DNA of 64,000 nt from NCBI GenBank assembly GCA_943735955.1, contig CALSEQ010000043.1:377001-441000 (forward strand). The letters run 5' to 3'. Shown piece after piece: positions 50,201 through 62,092 of this stretch. The notes below the pieces were generated by a model that saw only the letters and a program-made list of their open reading frames with translations, was not told the origin of the DNA and ran no database searches. A program made the translations under genes and the position numbers. The DNA comes from Piscicola geometra. Taxonomy: Eukaryota; Annelida; Clitellata; Hirudinida; Piscicolidae. Position 1 is the first letter of the stretch. Every line of letters starts with the position of its first letter.

Positions 50201-50452
50201 CGGCGCCAATTTTTTTACTTCTTTATCTTTACTCCCCATGCACCCCCAAACCAATTCCTTTTTACCCCCCAACCAAACCTACAGGCAAATGGTTGTCCTC
50301 ACTGTCTCATTCTAATCCCAACCCCACACACATGGACAGCGCGAAAGATCCGTGGAGGATACACCGAACACCCCCACTGTTGTCACACAGCGATTTGTCA
50401 CTTTCTCTGAAAGTTTCATTTCGATCGATAGGTGCCTCACCACTCTGTTGAT
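47218..50452. repeat. Block M74-M78: sharp 678-bp duplication around M76-M77
   Basis: Starts are 47218, 47865, 48512, 49159 and 49806. M76 and M77 share a cluster of rare changes: GAATTCTGGGG, GAGCCTGTCG, GCGGATTCAAAC, CCCGGGGTAAAACC, ATGAAAGGTTGC and TTCCTTCTATATC. By eye, 48407-49084 matches 49054-49731 without a difference and stops sharply at both ends. M75 to M77 start with AGCTTAG instead of AGCCTAG, and M75 has the hairpin centre GTTC. These units, with TACTGGCAAATGG in M74 and M75, begin the right-hand haplotype domain. M78 returns to a common type. Confidence 0.88.
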
Positions 50453-53040
50453 AGCCTAGACGGCTGCTTCTTCTGTTTCCCTCGCCGGAAATTTTCCCTA
50501 CTCTAAGGGATTTTTCCTACGAGAACTCTGGTGCTTTTCAGAAAATTTGTTTTCTGAACACCTCAGTATAGGATCAGAGAAGAGCTTAAGAGCCCGTCGA
50601 AACTCTGTGAGTGAGCGGATCCAAACGGTCCGGCGCCCAAAAAGTCTAACTGGCAATGGCCGCAAGGTTCTTTGCTCAGTACTTCGAGGATACCGGACAA
50701 AGTGGAACAGACCTTGCTCTATGTCAACCCGGGCTAAAACCCCACAGGCTTGCATAGAGTGTAGGATCGGTCACTGCCCCTGGATGCCTATGATAGGCCG
50801 CTGATCCTTACTCCCACCCACACACATGAGACAGTCCGAGGCCAATACGGCGCCAATTTTTTTACTTCTTTATCTTTACTCACCATGCACCCCCACACCA
50901 AATCCTTTTTACCCCCCAACCAAACCTACAGACAAATGGTTGTCCTCACTGTCTCACCCTAATCCCAACCCCACACACATGGACAGCGCGAAAGATCCAC
51001 GGAGGATACACCGAACAACCCCACTGTTGTCACACAGCGATTTGTCACTTTCTCTGAAAGTTTCATTTTGATCGATAGGTGCCTCACCACTCTGTTGATA
51101 GCCTAGACGGCTGCTTTCTCTGTTTCCCTCACCAGAAATTTTTCCTACTCTAGGGGATTTTTCCTACGAGAACTCTGGGGCTTTTCAGAAAATTTGTTTT
51201 CTGAACACCTCAGTATAGGATCAGAGAAGAGCTTAAGAGCCCGTCGAAACTCTGTGAGTGAGCGGATCCAAACGGTCCGGCACCCAAAAAGTCAAACCGG
51301 CAATGGCCGCAAGGTTCTTTGCTCAGTACTTCGAGGATACCGGACAAAGTGGAACAGACCTTGCTCTATGTCAACCCAGGCTAAAACCCCACAGGCTTGC
51401 ATAGAGTGTAGGATCGGTCACTGCCCCTGGATGCCTATGATAGGCCGCTGATCCTTACTCCCACCCACACACATGAGACAGTCCGAGGCCAATACGGCGT
51501 AAATTTTTTTACTTCTTTATCTTTACTCCCCATGCACCCCCACACCAAATCCTTTTTACCCCCCAACCAAACCTACAGGTAAATGGTTGTCCTCACTGTC
51601 TCACCCTAATCCCAACCCCACACACATGGACAGCGCGAAAGATCCATGGAGGATACACCGAACACCCCCATTGTTGTCACACAGCGATTTGTCACTTTCT
51701 CTGAAAGTTTCATTTTGATCGATAGGTGCCTCACCACTCTGTTGATAGCCTAGACGGCTGCTTTCTCTGTTTCCCTCACCAGAAATTTTTCCTACTCTAG
51801 GGGATTTTTCCTACGAGAACTCTGGGGCTTTTCAGAAAATTTGTTTTCTGAACACCTCAGTATAGGATCAGAGAAGAGCTTAAGAGCCCGTCGAAACTCT
51901 GTGAGTGAGCGGATCCAAACGGTCCGGCGCCCAAAAAGTCTAACTGGCAATGGCCGCAAGGTTCTTTGCTCAGTACTTCGAGGATACCGGACAAAGTGGA
52001 ACAGACCTTGCTCTATGTCAACCCGGGCTAAAACCCCACAGGCTTGCATAGAGTGTAGGATCGGTCACTGCCCCTGGATGCCTATGATAGGCCGCTGATC
52101 CTTACTCCCACCCACACACATGAGACAGTCCGAGGCCAATACGGCGCCAATTTTTTTACTTCTTTATCTTTACTCACCATGCACCCCCACACCAAATCCT
52201 TTTTACCCCCCAACCAAACCTACAGACAAATGGTTGTCCTCACTGTCTCACCCTAATCCCAACCCCACACACATGGACAGCGCGAAAGATCCATGGAGGA
52301 TACACCGAACAACCCCACTGTTGTCACACAGCGATTTGTCACTTTCTCTGAAAGTTTCATTTTGATCGATAGGTGCCTCACCACTCTGTTGATAGCCTAG
52401 ACGGCTGCTTTCTCTGTTTCCCTCACCAGAAATTTTTCCTACTCTAGGGGATTTTTCCTACGAGAACTCTGGGGCTTTTCAGAAAATTTGTTTTCTGAAC
52501 ACCTCAGTATAGGATCAGAGAAGAGCTTAAGAGCCCGTCGAAACTCTGTGAGTGAGCGGATCCAAACGGTCCGGCACCCAAAAAGTCAAACCGGCAATGG
52601 CCGCAAGGTTCTTTGCTCAGTACTTCGAGGATACCGGACAAAGTGGAACAGACCTTGCTCTATGTCAACCCAGGCTAAAACCCCACAGGCTTGCATAGAG
52701 TGTAGGATCGGTCACTGCCCCTGGATGCCTATGATAGGCCGCTGATCCTTACTCCCACCCACACACATGAGACAGTCCGAGGCCAATACGGCGTAAATTT
52801 TTTTACTTCTTTATCTTTACTCCCCATGCACCCCCACACCAAATCCTTTTTACCCCCCAACCAAACCTACAGGTAAATGGTTGTCCTCACTGTCTCACCC
52901 TAATCCCAACCCCACACACATGGACAGCGCGAAAGATCCATGGAGGATACACCGAACACCCCCATTGTTGTCACACAGCGATTTGTCACTTTCTCTGAAA
53001 GTTTCATTTTGATCGATAGGTGCCTCACCACTCTGTTGAT
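50453..53040. repeat. Block M79-M82: 1294-bp dimer with a 5'-end switch
   Basis: Starts are 50453, 51100, 51747 and 52394. M80 and M82 share CTCACCAGAAAT, GGGGC, CGGCACCC, CAACCCAGGC, GGCGTAAATTTT and CAGGTAAATGG. M79 and M81 share AAGTCTAACTGGC, CAGACAAATGG and GAACAACCCCAC. At its 5' end, however, M81 is like M80 (CACCAGAAAT, GGGGC at 51826) and not like M79 (CGCCGGAAAT, GGTGC). The type switch in M81 lies between 51826 and 51929, offsets 80 to 183, again an interval containing the hairpin. Confidence 0.88.
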
Positions 53041-56000
53041 AGCCTAGACGGCTGCTTTCTCTGTTTCCCTCGCCGGAAATTTTCCCTACTCTAGGGGATT
53101 TTTCCTACGAGAACTCTGGTGTTTTTCAAAAAATTTGTTTTCTGAACACCTCAGTATAGGATCAGAGAAGAGCTTAAGAGCCCGTCGAAACTCTGTGAGT
53201 GAGCGGATCCAGACGTTCCGGCGCCCAAAAAGTTCAACCGGCAATGGCCGCAAGGTTCATTGCTCAGTACTTTGAGGATTCCGGACAAAGTGGAACAGAC
53301 CTTGCTCTATGTCAACCCGGGCTAAAACCCCACAGGCTTGCATAGAGTGTAGGATCGGTCATTGCCCCTGGATGCCTAGGATAGGCCGCTGATCCTTGCT
53401 CCCACCCACACACATGAGACAGTCCGAGGCCAATACGGCACCAATTTTTTTACTTCTTTATCTTTACTCCCCATGCACCCCCACACCAAATCCTTTTTAC
53501 CCCCCAACCAAACCTACTGGCAAATGGTTGTCCTCACTGTCTCACCCTAATCCCAACCCCACACACATGGAAAGCGCGAAAGATCCATGGAGGATACACC
53601 GAACACCCCCACTCTTGTCACACAGCGATTTGTCACTTTCTCTGAAAGTTTCATTTCGATCGATAGGTGCCACACCACTCTGTTGATAGCTTGGACGGCT
53701 GCTTTCTCTGTTTCCCTCGCCGGAAATTTTCCCTACTCTAGGGGATTTTTCCTACGAGAACTCTGGGGCTTTTCAGAAAATTTCTTTTCTGAACACCTCA
53801 GTATAGGATCAGAGAAGAGCTTAAGAGCCCGTCGAAACTCTGTGAGTAAGCGGATCCAAACGGTCCGGCGCCCAAAAAGTCCAACCGGCAATGGCCGCAA
53901 GGTTCTTTGCTCAGTACTTCGAGGATACCGGACAAAGTAGAACAGACCTTGCTCTATGTCAACCCGGGCTAAAACCCCACAGGCTTGCATCGAGTGTAGG
54001 ATCGGTCACTGCCCCTGGATGCCTATGATAGGCCGCTGATCCTTACTCCCCCCCACACACATGAGACAGTCCGAGGCCAATACGGCGCCAATTTTTTTAC
54101 TTCTTTATCTTTACTCCCCATGCACCCCCACACCAAATCCTTTTTACCCCCAACCAAACCTACAGGCAAATGGTTGTCCTCACTGTCTCACACTAATCCC
54201 AACCCCACACACATAGACAGCGCGAAAGATCCATGGAGGATACACCGAACACCCCCATTGTTGTCACACAGCGATTTGTCACTTTCTCTGAAAGTTTCAT
54301 TTCGATCGATAGGTGCCTCACCACTCTGTTGATAGCCTAGACGGCTGCTTTCTCTGTTTCCCTCGCCGGAAATTTTCCCTACTCTAGGGGATTTTTCCTA
54401 CGAGAACTCTGGTGCTTTTCAGAAAATTTGTTTTCTGAACACCTCAGTATAGGATCAGAGAAGAGCTTAAGAGCCCGTCGAAACTCTGTGAGTGAGCGGA
54501 TCCAAACGGTCCGGCGCCCAAAAAGTCTAACCGGCAATGGCCGCAAGGTTCTTTGCTCAGTACTTCGAGGATACCGGACAAAGTGGAACAGACCTTGCTC
54601 TATGTCAACCCGGGCTAAAACCCCACAGGCTTGCATAAAGTGTAGGATCGGTCACTGCCCCTGGATGCCTATGATGGGCCGCTGATCCTTACTCCCACCC
54701 ACACACATGAGACACTCCGAGGCCAATACGGGGCCAATTTTTTTACTTCTTTATCTTTACTTCCCATGCACCCCCACACCAAATCCTTTTTACCCCCCAA
54801 CCAAACCTACTGGCAAATGGTTGTGCTCATTGTCTCACCCTAATCCCAACCCCACACACATGGACAGCGCGAAAGATCCATGGAGGATACACCGAACACC
54901 TCCACTCTTGTCACACAGCGATTTGTCACTTTCTCTGAAAGTTTCATTTCATTCGATAGGTGCCTCACCACTCTGTTGATAGCTTAGACGGCTGCTTTCT
55001 CTGTTTCCCTCGCCGGAAATTTTCCCTACTCAAGGGGATTTTTCCTACGAGAACTCTGGTGCTTTTCAGAAAATTTGTTTTCTGAACACCTCAGTATAGG
55101 ATCAGAGAAGAGCTTAAGAGCCCGTCGAAACTCTGTGAGTGAGCGAATCCAATCGGTCCGGCGCCCAAAAAGTCTAACCGGCAATGGCCGCAAGGTTCTT
55201 TGCTTAGTACTTCGAGGATACCGGACAAAGTGGAACAGACCTTGCTCTATGTCAACCCGGGCTAAAACCCCACAGGCTTGCATAGAGTGTAGGATCGGTC
55301 ACTGCCCCTGGATGCCTATGATAGGCCGCTGATCCTTACTCCCACCCACACACATGAGACACTCCGAGGCCAATACGGCGCCAATTTTTTTACTTCTTTA
55401 TCTTTACTCCCCATGCACCCCCACACCAAATCCTTTTTACCCCCCAACCAAACCTACTGGCAAATGGTTGTCCTCACTGTCTCACCCTAATCCCAACCCC
55501 ACACACATGGACAGCGCGAAAGATCCATGGAGGATACACCGAACACCCCCACTCTTGTCACACAGCGATTTGTCACTTTCTCTGAAAGTTTCATTTCGAT
55601 CGATAGGTGCCTCACCACTCTGTTGATAGCTTAGACGGCTGCTTTCTCTGTTTCCCTCGCCAGAAATTTTCCCCACTCAAGGGGATTTTTCCTACGAGAA
55701 CTCTGGTGCTTTTCAGAAAATTTGTTTTCTGAACACCTCAGTTTAGGATCAGAGAAGAGCTTAAGAGCCCGTCGAAACTCTGTGAGTGAGCGGATCCAAA
55801 CGGTCCGGCGCCCAAAAAGTTCAACCGGCAATGGCCGCAAGGTTCTTTGCTCAGTACTTCGAGGATACCGGACAAAGTGGAACAGACCTTGCTCTATGTC
55901 AACCCGGGCTAAAACTCCACAGGTTTGCATAGAGTGTAGGATCGGTCACTGCCCCTGGATGCCTATGATAGGCCGCTGATCCTTACTCCCAACCACACAC

Positions 56001-59000
56001 ATGAGACAGTCCGAGGCCAATACGGCGCCAAATTTTTTACTTCTTTATCTTTACTCCCCATGCACCCCCACACCAAATCCTTTTTAACCCATAACCAAAC
56101 CTACAGGCAAATGGTTGTATTCACTGTCTCACCCTAATCCCAACCCCACACACATGGACAGCGCGAAAGATCCATGGAGGATACACCGAACACCCCCACT
56201 GTTGTCACACAGCGATTTGTCACTTTCTCTGAAAGTTTCATTTCGATCGATAGGTGCCTCACCACTCTGTTGATAGCCTAGACGGCTGCTTTCTCTGTTT
56301 CCCTCGCCGGAAATTTTCCCTACTCTAGGGGATTTTTCCTACGAGAACTCTGGTGCTTTTCAGAAAATTTGTTTTCTGAACACCTCAGTATAGGATCAGA
56401 GAAGAGCTTAAGAGCCCGTCGAAACTCTGTGAGTGAGCGGATCCAAACGGTCCGGCGCCCAAAAAGTTCAACCGGCAATGGCCGCAAGGTTCATTGCTCA
56501 GTACTTTGAGGATACCGGATAAAGTGGAACAGACCTTGCTCTATGTCAACCCGGGCTAAAACCCCACAGGCTTGCATAGAGTGTAGGATCGGTCACTGCC
56601 CCTGGATGCCTATGATAGGCCGCTGATCCTTACTCCCACCCACACACATGAGACAGTCCGAGGCCAATACGGCGCCAATTTTTTTACTTCTTTATCTTTA
56701 CTCCCCATGCACCCCCACACCAAATCCTTTTTAACCCATAACCAAACCTACAGGCAAATGGTTGTATTCACTGTCTCACCCTAATCCCAACCCCACACAC
56801 ATGGACAGCGCGAAAGATCCATGGAGGATACACCGAACACCCCCACTGTTGTCACACAGCGATTTGTCACTTTCTCTGAAAGTTTCATTTCGATCGATAG
56901 GTGCCTCACCACTCTGTTGATAGCCTAGACGGCTGCTTTCTCTGTTTCCCTCGCCGGAAATTTTCCCTACTCTAGGGGATTTTTCCTACGAGAACTCTGG
57001 GGCTTTTCAGAAAATTTGTTTTCTGAACACCTCAGTATAGGATCAGAGAAGAGCTTAAGAGCCCGTCGAAACTCTGTGAGTGAGCGGATCCAAACGGTCC
57101 GGCGCCCAAAAAGTCTAACCGGCAATGGCCGCAAGGTTCTTTGCTCAGTACTTCGAGGATACCGGACAAAGTGGAACAGACCTTGCTCTATGTCAACCCG
57201 GGCTAAAACCCCACAGGTTTGCATAGAGTGTAGGATCGGTCACTGCCCCTGGATGCCTATGATAGGCCGCTGATCCTTACTCCCACCCACACACATGAGA
57301 CACTCCGAGGCCAATACGGCGCCAATTTTTTTACTTCTTTATCTTTACTCCCCATGCACCCCCACACCAAATCCTTTTTACCCCCCAACCAAACCTACTG
57401 GCAAATGGTTGTCCTCACTGTCTCACCCTAATCCCAACCCCACACACATGGACAGCGCGAAAGATCCATGGAGGATACACCGAACACCCCCACTCTTGTC
57501 ACACAGCGATTTGTCACTTTCTCTAAAAGTTTCATTTCGATCGATAGGTGCCTCACTACTCTGTTGATAGCCTAGACGGCTGCTTTCTCTGTTTCCCTCG
57601 CCGGAAATTTTCCCTACTCTAGGGGATTTTCCCTACGAGAACTCTGGTGCTTTTCAGAAAATTTGTTTTCTGAACACCTCAGTATAGGATCAGAGAAGAG
57701 CTTAAGAGCCCGTCGAAACTCTGTGAGTGAGCGGATCCAAACGGTCCGGCGCCCAAAAAGTTCAACCGGCAATGGCCGCAAGGTTCATTGCTCAGTACTT
57801 TGAGGATACCGGACAAAGTGGAACAGACCTTGCTCTATGTCAACCCGGGCTAAAACCCCACAGGCTTGCATAGAGTGTAGGATCGGTCACTGCCCCTGGA
57901 TGCCTATGATAGGCCGCTGATCCTTACTCCCACCCACACACATGAGACAGTCCGAGGCCAATACGGCGCCCATTTTTTTACTTCTTTATCTTTACTCCCC
58001 ATGCACCCCCACACCAAATCCTTTTTACCCCATAACCAAACCTACAGGCAAATGGTTGTATTCACTGTCTCACCCTAATCCCAACCCCACACACATGGAC
58101 AGCGCGAAAGATCCATGGAGGATACACCGAACACCCCCACTGTTGTCACACAGCGATTTGTCACTTTCTCTGAAAGTTTCATTTCGATCGATAGGTGCCT
58201 CACCACTCTGTTGATAGCCAAGACGACTGCTTTTTCTGTTTCCCTCGCCAGAAATTTTCCCTACTCTAGGTGATTTTTCTACGAGAACTCTGGTGCTTTT
58301 CAGAAATTTTTTTTCTGAACACCTCAGTATAGGATCAGAGAAGAGCTTAAGAGCCCGTCGAAACTCTGTGAGTGAGCGGATCCAAACGGTCCGGCGCCCA
58401 AAAAGTCTAACCGGCAATGGCCGCAAGGTTCTTTGCTCAGTACGTCGAGGATACCGGACAAAGTGGAACAGACCTTGCTCTATGTCAACCCGGGCTAAAA
58501 CCCCACAGGCTTGCATAGAGTGTAGGATCGGTCACTGCCCCTGGATGCCTATGATAGGCCGCTGATCCTTACTCCCACGCACACACATGAGACAGTCCGA
58601 GGCCAATACGGCGCCCATTTTTTTACTTCTTCATCTTTACTCCCCATGCACCCCCACACCAAATCCTTTTTACCCCATAACCAAACCTACAGGCAAATGG
58701 TTGTATTCACTGTCTCACCCTAATCCCAACCCCACACACATGGACAGCAAGAAAGATCCATGGAGGATACTCCGTACACCCCCACTGTTGTCACACAGCG
58801 ATTTGTCACTTTCTCTGAAAGTTTCATTTCGATCGATAGGTGCCTCACTACTCTGTTGATAGCCTAGACGGCTGCTTTCTCTGTTTCCCTCGCCAGAAAT
58901 TTTCCCTACTCTAGGGGATTTTTCCTACGAGAACTCTGGTGCTTTTCAGAAAATTTGTTTTCTGAACACCTCAGTATAGGATCAGAGAAGAGCTTAAGAG

Positions 59001-59507
59001 CCCGTCGAAACTCTGTGAGTGAGCGGATCCAAACGGTCCGGCGCCCAAAAAGTCTAACCGGCAATGGCCGCAAGGTTCTTTGCTCAGTACGTCGAGGATA
59101 CCGGACAAAGTGGAACAGACCTTGCTCTATGTCAACCCGGGCTAAAACCCCACAGGCTTGCATAGAGTGTAGGATCGGTCACTGCCCCTGGATGCCTATG
59201 ATAGGCCGCTGATCCTTACTCCCACCCCCACACATGAGACAGTCCGAGGCCAATACGGCGCCAATTTTTTTACTTCTTTATCTTTACTTCCCATGCACCC
59301 CCACACCAAATCCTTTTTACCCCCCAACCAAACCTACTGGCAAATGGTTGTCCTCACTGTCTCACCCTAATCCCAACCATACACACATGGACAGCGCGAA
59401 AGATCCATGGAGGATACACCGAACACCCCCACTCTTGTCACACAGCGATTTGTCACTTTCTCTGAAAGTTTCATTTCGATCGATAGGTGCCTCACCACTC
59501 TGTTGAT
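53041..59507. repeat. Block M83-M92: right-hand domain units with TACTGGC and ACCCATAACC variants
   Basis: Starts are 53041, 53688, 54334, 54981, 55628, 56275, 56922, 57569, 58216 and 58861. Two 3'-half families interleave: one with CCTACTGGCAAATGG and CTCTTGTCAC (M83, M85, M86, M89, M92) and one with ACCCATAACC or CCCCATAACC and GGTTGTATTCAC (M87, M88, M90, M91). M84 is 646 bp with one C missing near 54150. M91 is 645 bp, with one T missing near 58269 and a shortened hairpin centre region (three A then eight T near 58304-58314). M83 has a G to A change in the hairpin arm (TTCAAAAAATTTG). M87 reads GCCAAATTTTTTAC. Confidence 0.85.
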
Positions 59508-62092
59508 AGCCTAGACGGCTGCTTTCTCTGTTTCCCTCGCCGGAAATTTTCCTTACTCTAGGGGATTTTTCCTACGAGAACTCTGGGGCTTTTCAGAAAA
59601 TTTGTTTTCTGAACACCTCAGTATAGGATCAGAGAAGAGCTTAAGAGCCCGTCGAAACTCTGTCAGTGAGCGGATCCAAACGGTCCGGCGCCCAAAAAGT
59701 CCAACTGGCAATGGCCGCAAGGCTCTTTGCTCAGTATTTCGAGGATACCGGACAAAGTAGAACAGACCTTGCTCTGTGTCAACCCGGGCTAAAACCCCAC
59801 AGGCTTGCATCGAGTGTAGGATCGGTCACTGCCCCTGGATGCCTATGATAGGCCGCTGATCCTTACTCCCACCCACACACATGAGACAGTCCGAGGCCAA
59901 TACGGCGCCAATTTTTTTACTTCTTTATCTATACTCCCCATGCACCCCCACACCAAATCCTTTTTACCCCCAACCAAACCTACAGGCAAATGGTTGTCCT
60001 CACTGTCTCACCCTAATCCCAACCCCACACACATGGACAGCGCGAAAGATCCATGGAGGATACACCGAACACCCCCACTCTTGTCACACAGCGATTTTTC
60101 ACTTTCTCTGAAAGTTTCATTTCGATCGATAGGTGCCTCACCACTCTGTTGATAGCCTAGACGGCTGCTTTCTCTGTTTCCCTCGCCGGAAATTTTCCCT
60201 ACTCTAGGGGATTTTTCCTACGAGAACTCTGGGGCTTTTCAGAAAAAATTTTTTCTGAACACCTCAGTATAGGATCAGAGAAGAGCTTAAGAGCCCGTCG
60301 AAACTCTGTCAGTGAGCGGATCCAAACGGTCCGGCGCCCAAAATGTCCAACTGGCAATGGCCGCAAGGCTCTTTGCTCAGTATTTCGAGGATACCGGACA
60401 AAGTAGAACAGACCTTGCTCTGTGTCAACCCGGGCTAAAACCCCACAGGCTTGCATCGAGTGTAGGATCGGTCACTGCCCCTGGATGCCTATGATAGGCC
60501 GCTGATCCTTACTCCCACCCACACACATGAGACAGTCCGAGGCCAATACGGCGCCAATTTTTTTACTTCTTTATCTTTACTCCCCATGCACCCCCACACC
60601 AAATCCTTTTTACCCCCAACCAAACCTACAGGCAAATGGTTGTCCTCACTGTCTCACCCTAATCCCAACCCCACACACATGGACAGCGCGAAAGATCCAT
60701 GGAGGATACACCGAACACCCCCACTCTTGTCACACAGCGATTTTTCACTTTCTCTGAAAGTTTCATTTCGATCGATAGGTGCCTCACCACTCTGTTGATA
60801 GCCTAGACGGCTGCTTTCTCTGTTTCCCTCGCCGGAAATTTTCCCTACTCTAGGGGATTTTTCCTACGAGAACTCTGGGGCTTTTCAGAAAAAAATTTTT
60901 CTGAACACCTCAGTATAGGATCAGAGAAGAGCTTAAGAGCCCGTCGAAACTCTGTCAGTGAGCGGATCCAAACGGTCCGGCGCCCAAAATGTCCAACTGG
61001 CAATGGCCGCAAGGCTCTTTGCTCAGTATTTCGAGGATACCGGACAAAGTAGAACAGACCTTGCTCTGTGTCAACCCGGGCTAAAACCCCACAGGCTTGC
61101 ATCGAGTGTAGGATCGGTCACTGCCCCTGGATGCCTATGATAGGCCGCTGATCCTTACTCCCACCCACACACATGAGACAGTCCGAGGCCAATACGGTGC
61201 CAATTTTTTTACTTCTTTATCTTTACTCCCCATGCACCCCCACACCAAATCCTTTTTACCCCCAACCAAACCTACAGGCAAATGGTTGTCCTCACTGTCT
61301 CACCCTAATCCCAACCCCACACACATGGACAGCGCGAAAGATCCATGGAGGATACACCGAACACCCCCACTCTTGTCACACAGCGATTTTTCACTTTCTC
61401 TGAAAGTTTCATTTCGATCGATAGGTGCCTCACCACTCTGTTGATAGCCTAGACGTCTGCTTTCTCTGTTTCCCTCGCCGGAAATTTTCCCTACTCTAGG
61501 GGATTTTTCCTACGAGAACTCTGGGGCTTTTCAGAAAAAAAATTTTCTGAACACCTCAGTATAGGATCAGAGAAGAGCTTAAGAGCCCGTCGAAACTCTG
61601 TGAGTGAGCGGATCCAAACGGTCCGGCGCCCAAAAAGTCCAACCGGCAATGGCCGCAAGGTTCTTTGCTCAGTACTTCGAGGATACCGGACAAAGTAGAA
61701 CAGACCTTGCTCTGTGTCAACCCGGGCTAAAGCCCCACAGGCTTGCATCGAGTGTAGGATCGGTCACTGCCCCTGGATGCCTATGATAGGCCGCTGATCC
61801 TCACTCCCACCCACACACATGAGACAGTCCGAGGCCAATACGGCGCCAATTTTTTTACTTCTTTATCTTTACTCCCCATGCACCCCCACACCAAATCCTT
61901 TTTACCCCCCAACCAAACCTACAGGTAAATGATTGTATTCACTGTCTCGCCCTAATCCCAACCCCACACACATGGACAGCGCGAAAGATCCATGGAGGAT
62001 ACACCGAACACCCCCACTGTTATCACACAGCGATTTGTCACTTTCTCTGAAAGTTTCATTTCGATCGATAGGTGCCTCACCACTCTGTTGAT
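59508..62092. repeat. Block M93-M96: 646-bp sub-array with stepwise A/T tract at the hairpin
   Basis: Starts are 59508, 60154, 60800 and 61446. M93, M94 and M95 are 646 bp because one C is missing in the run before AACCAAACC (near 59970, 60616 and 61262). They share CTGTCAGTGAG, CAACTGGCAATGG, GGCTCTTTGC, AGTATTTCGAGG and CTGTGTCAACC. At the hairpin the 12 bases between CAG and CTG read AAAATTTGTTTT in M93, A6T6 in M94 (near 60243-60254), A7T5 in M95 (near 60889-60900) and A8T4 in M96 (near 61534-61545). Total length stays 12 throughout. M97 returns to the common form. M96 shares the hairpin trend but not the C deletion or the GTCAGTGAG marker. Confidence 0.9.
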
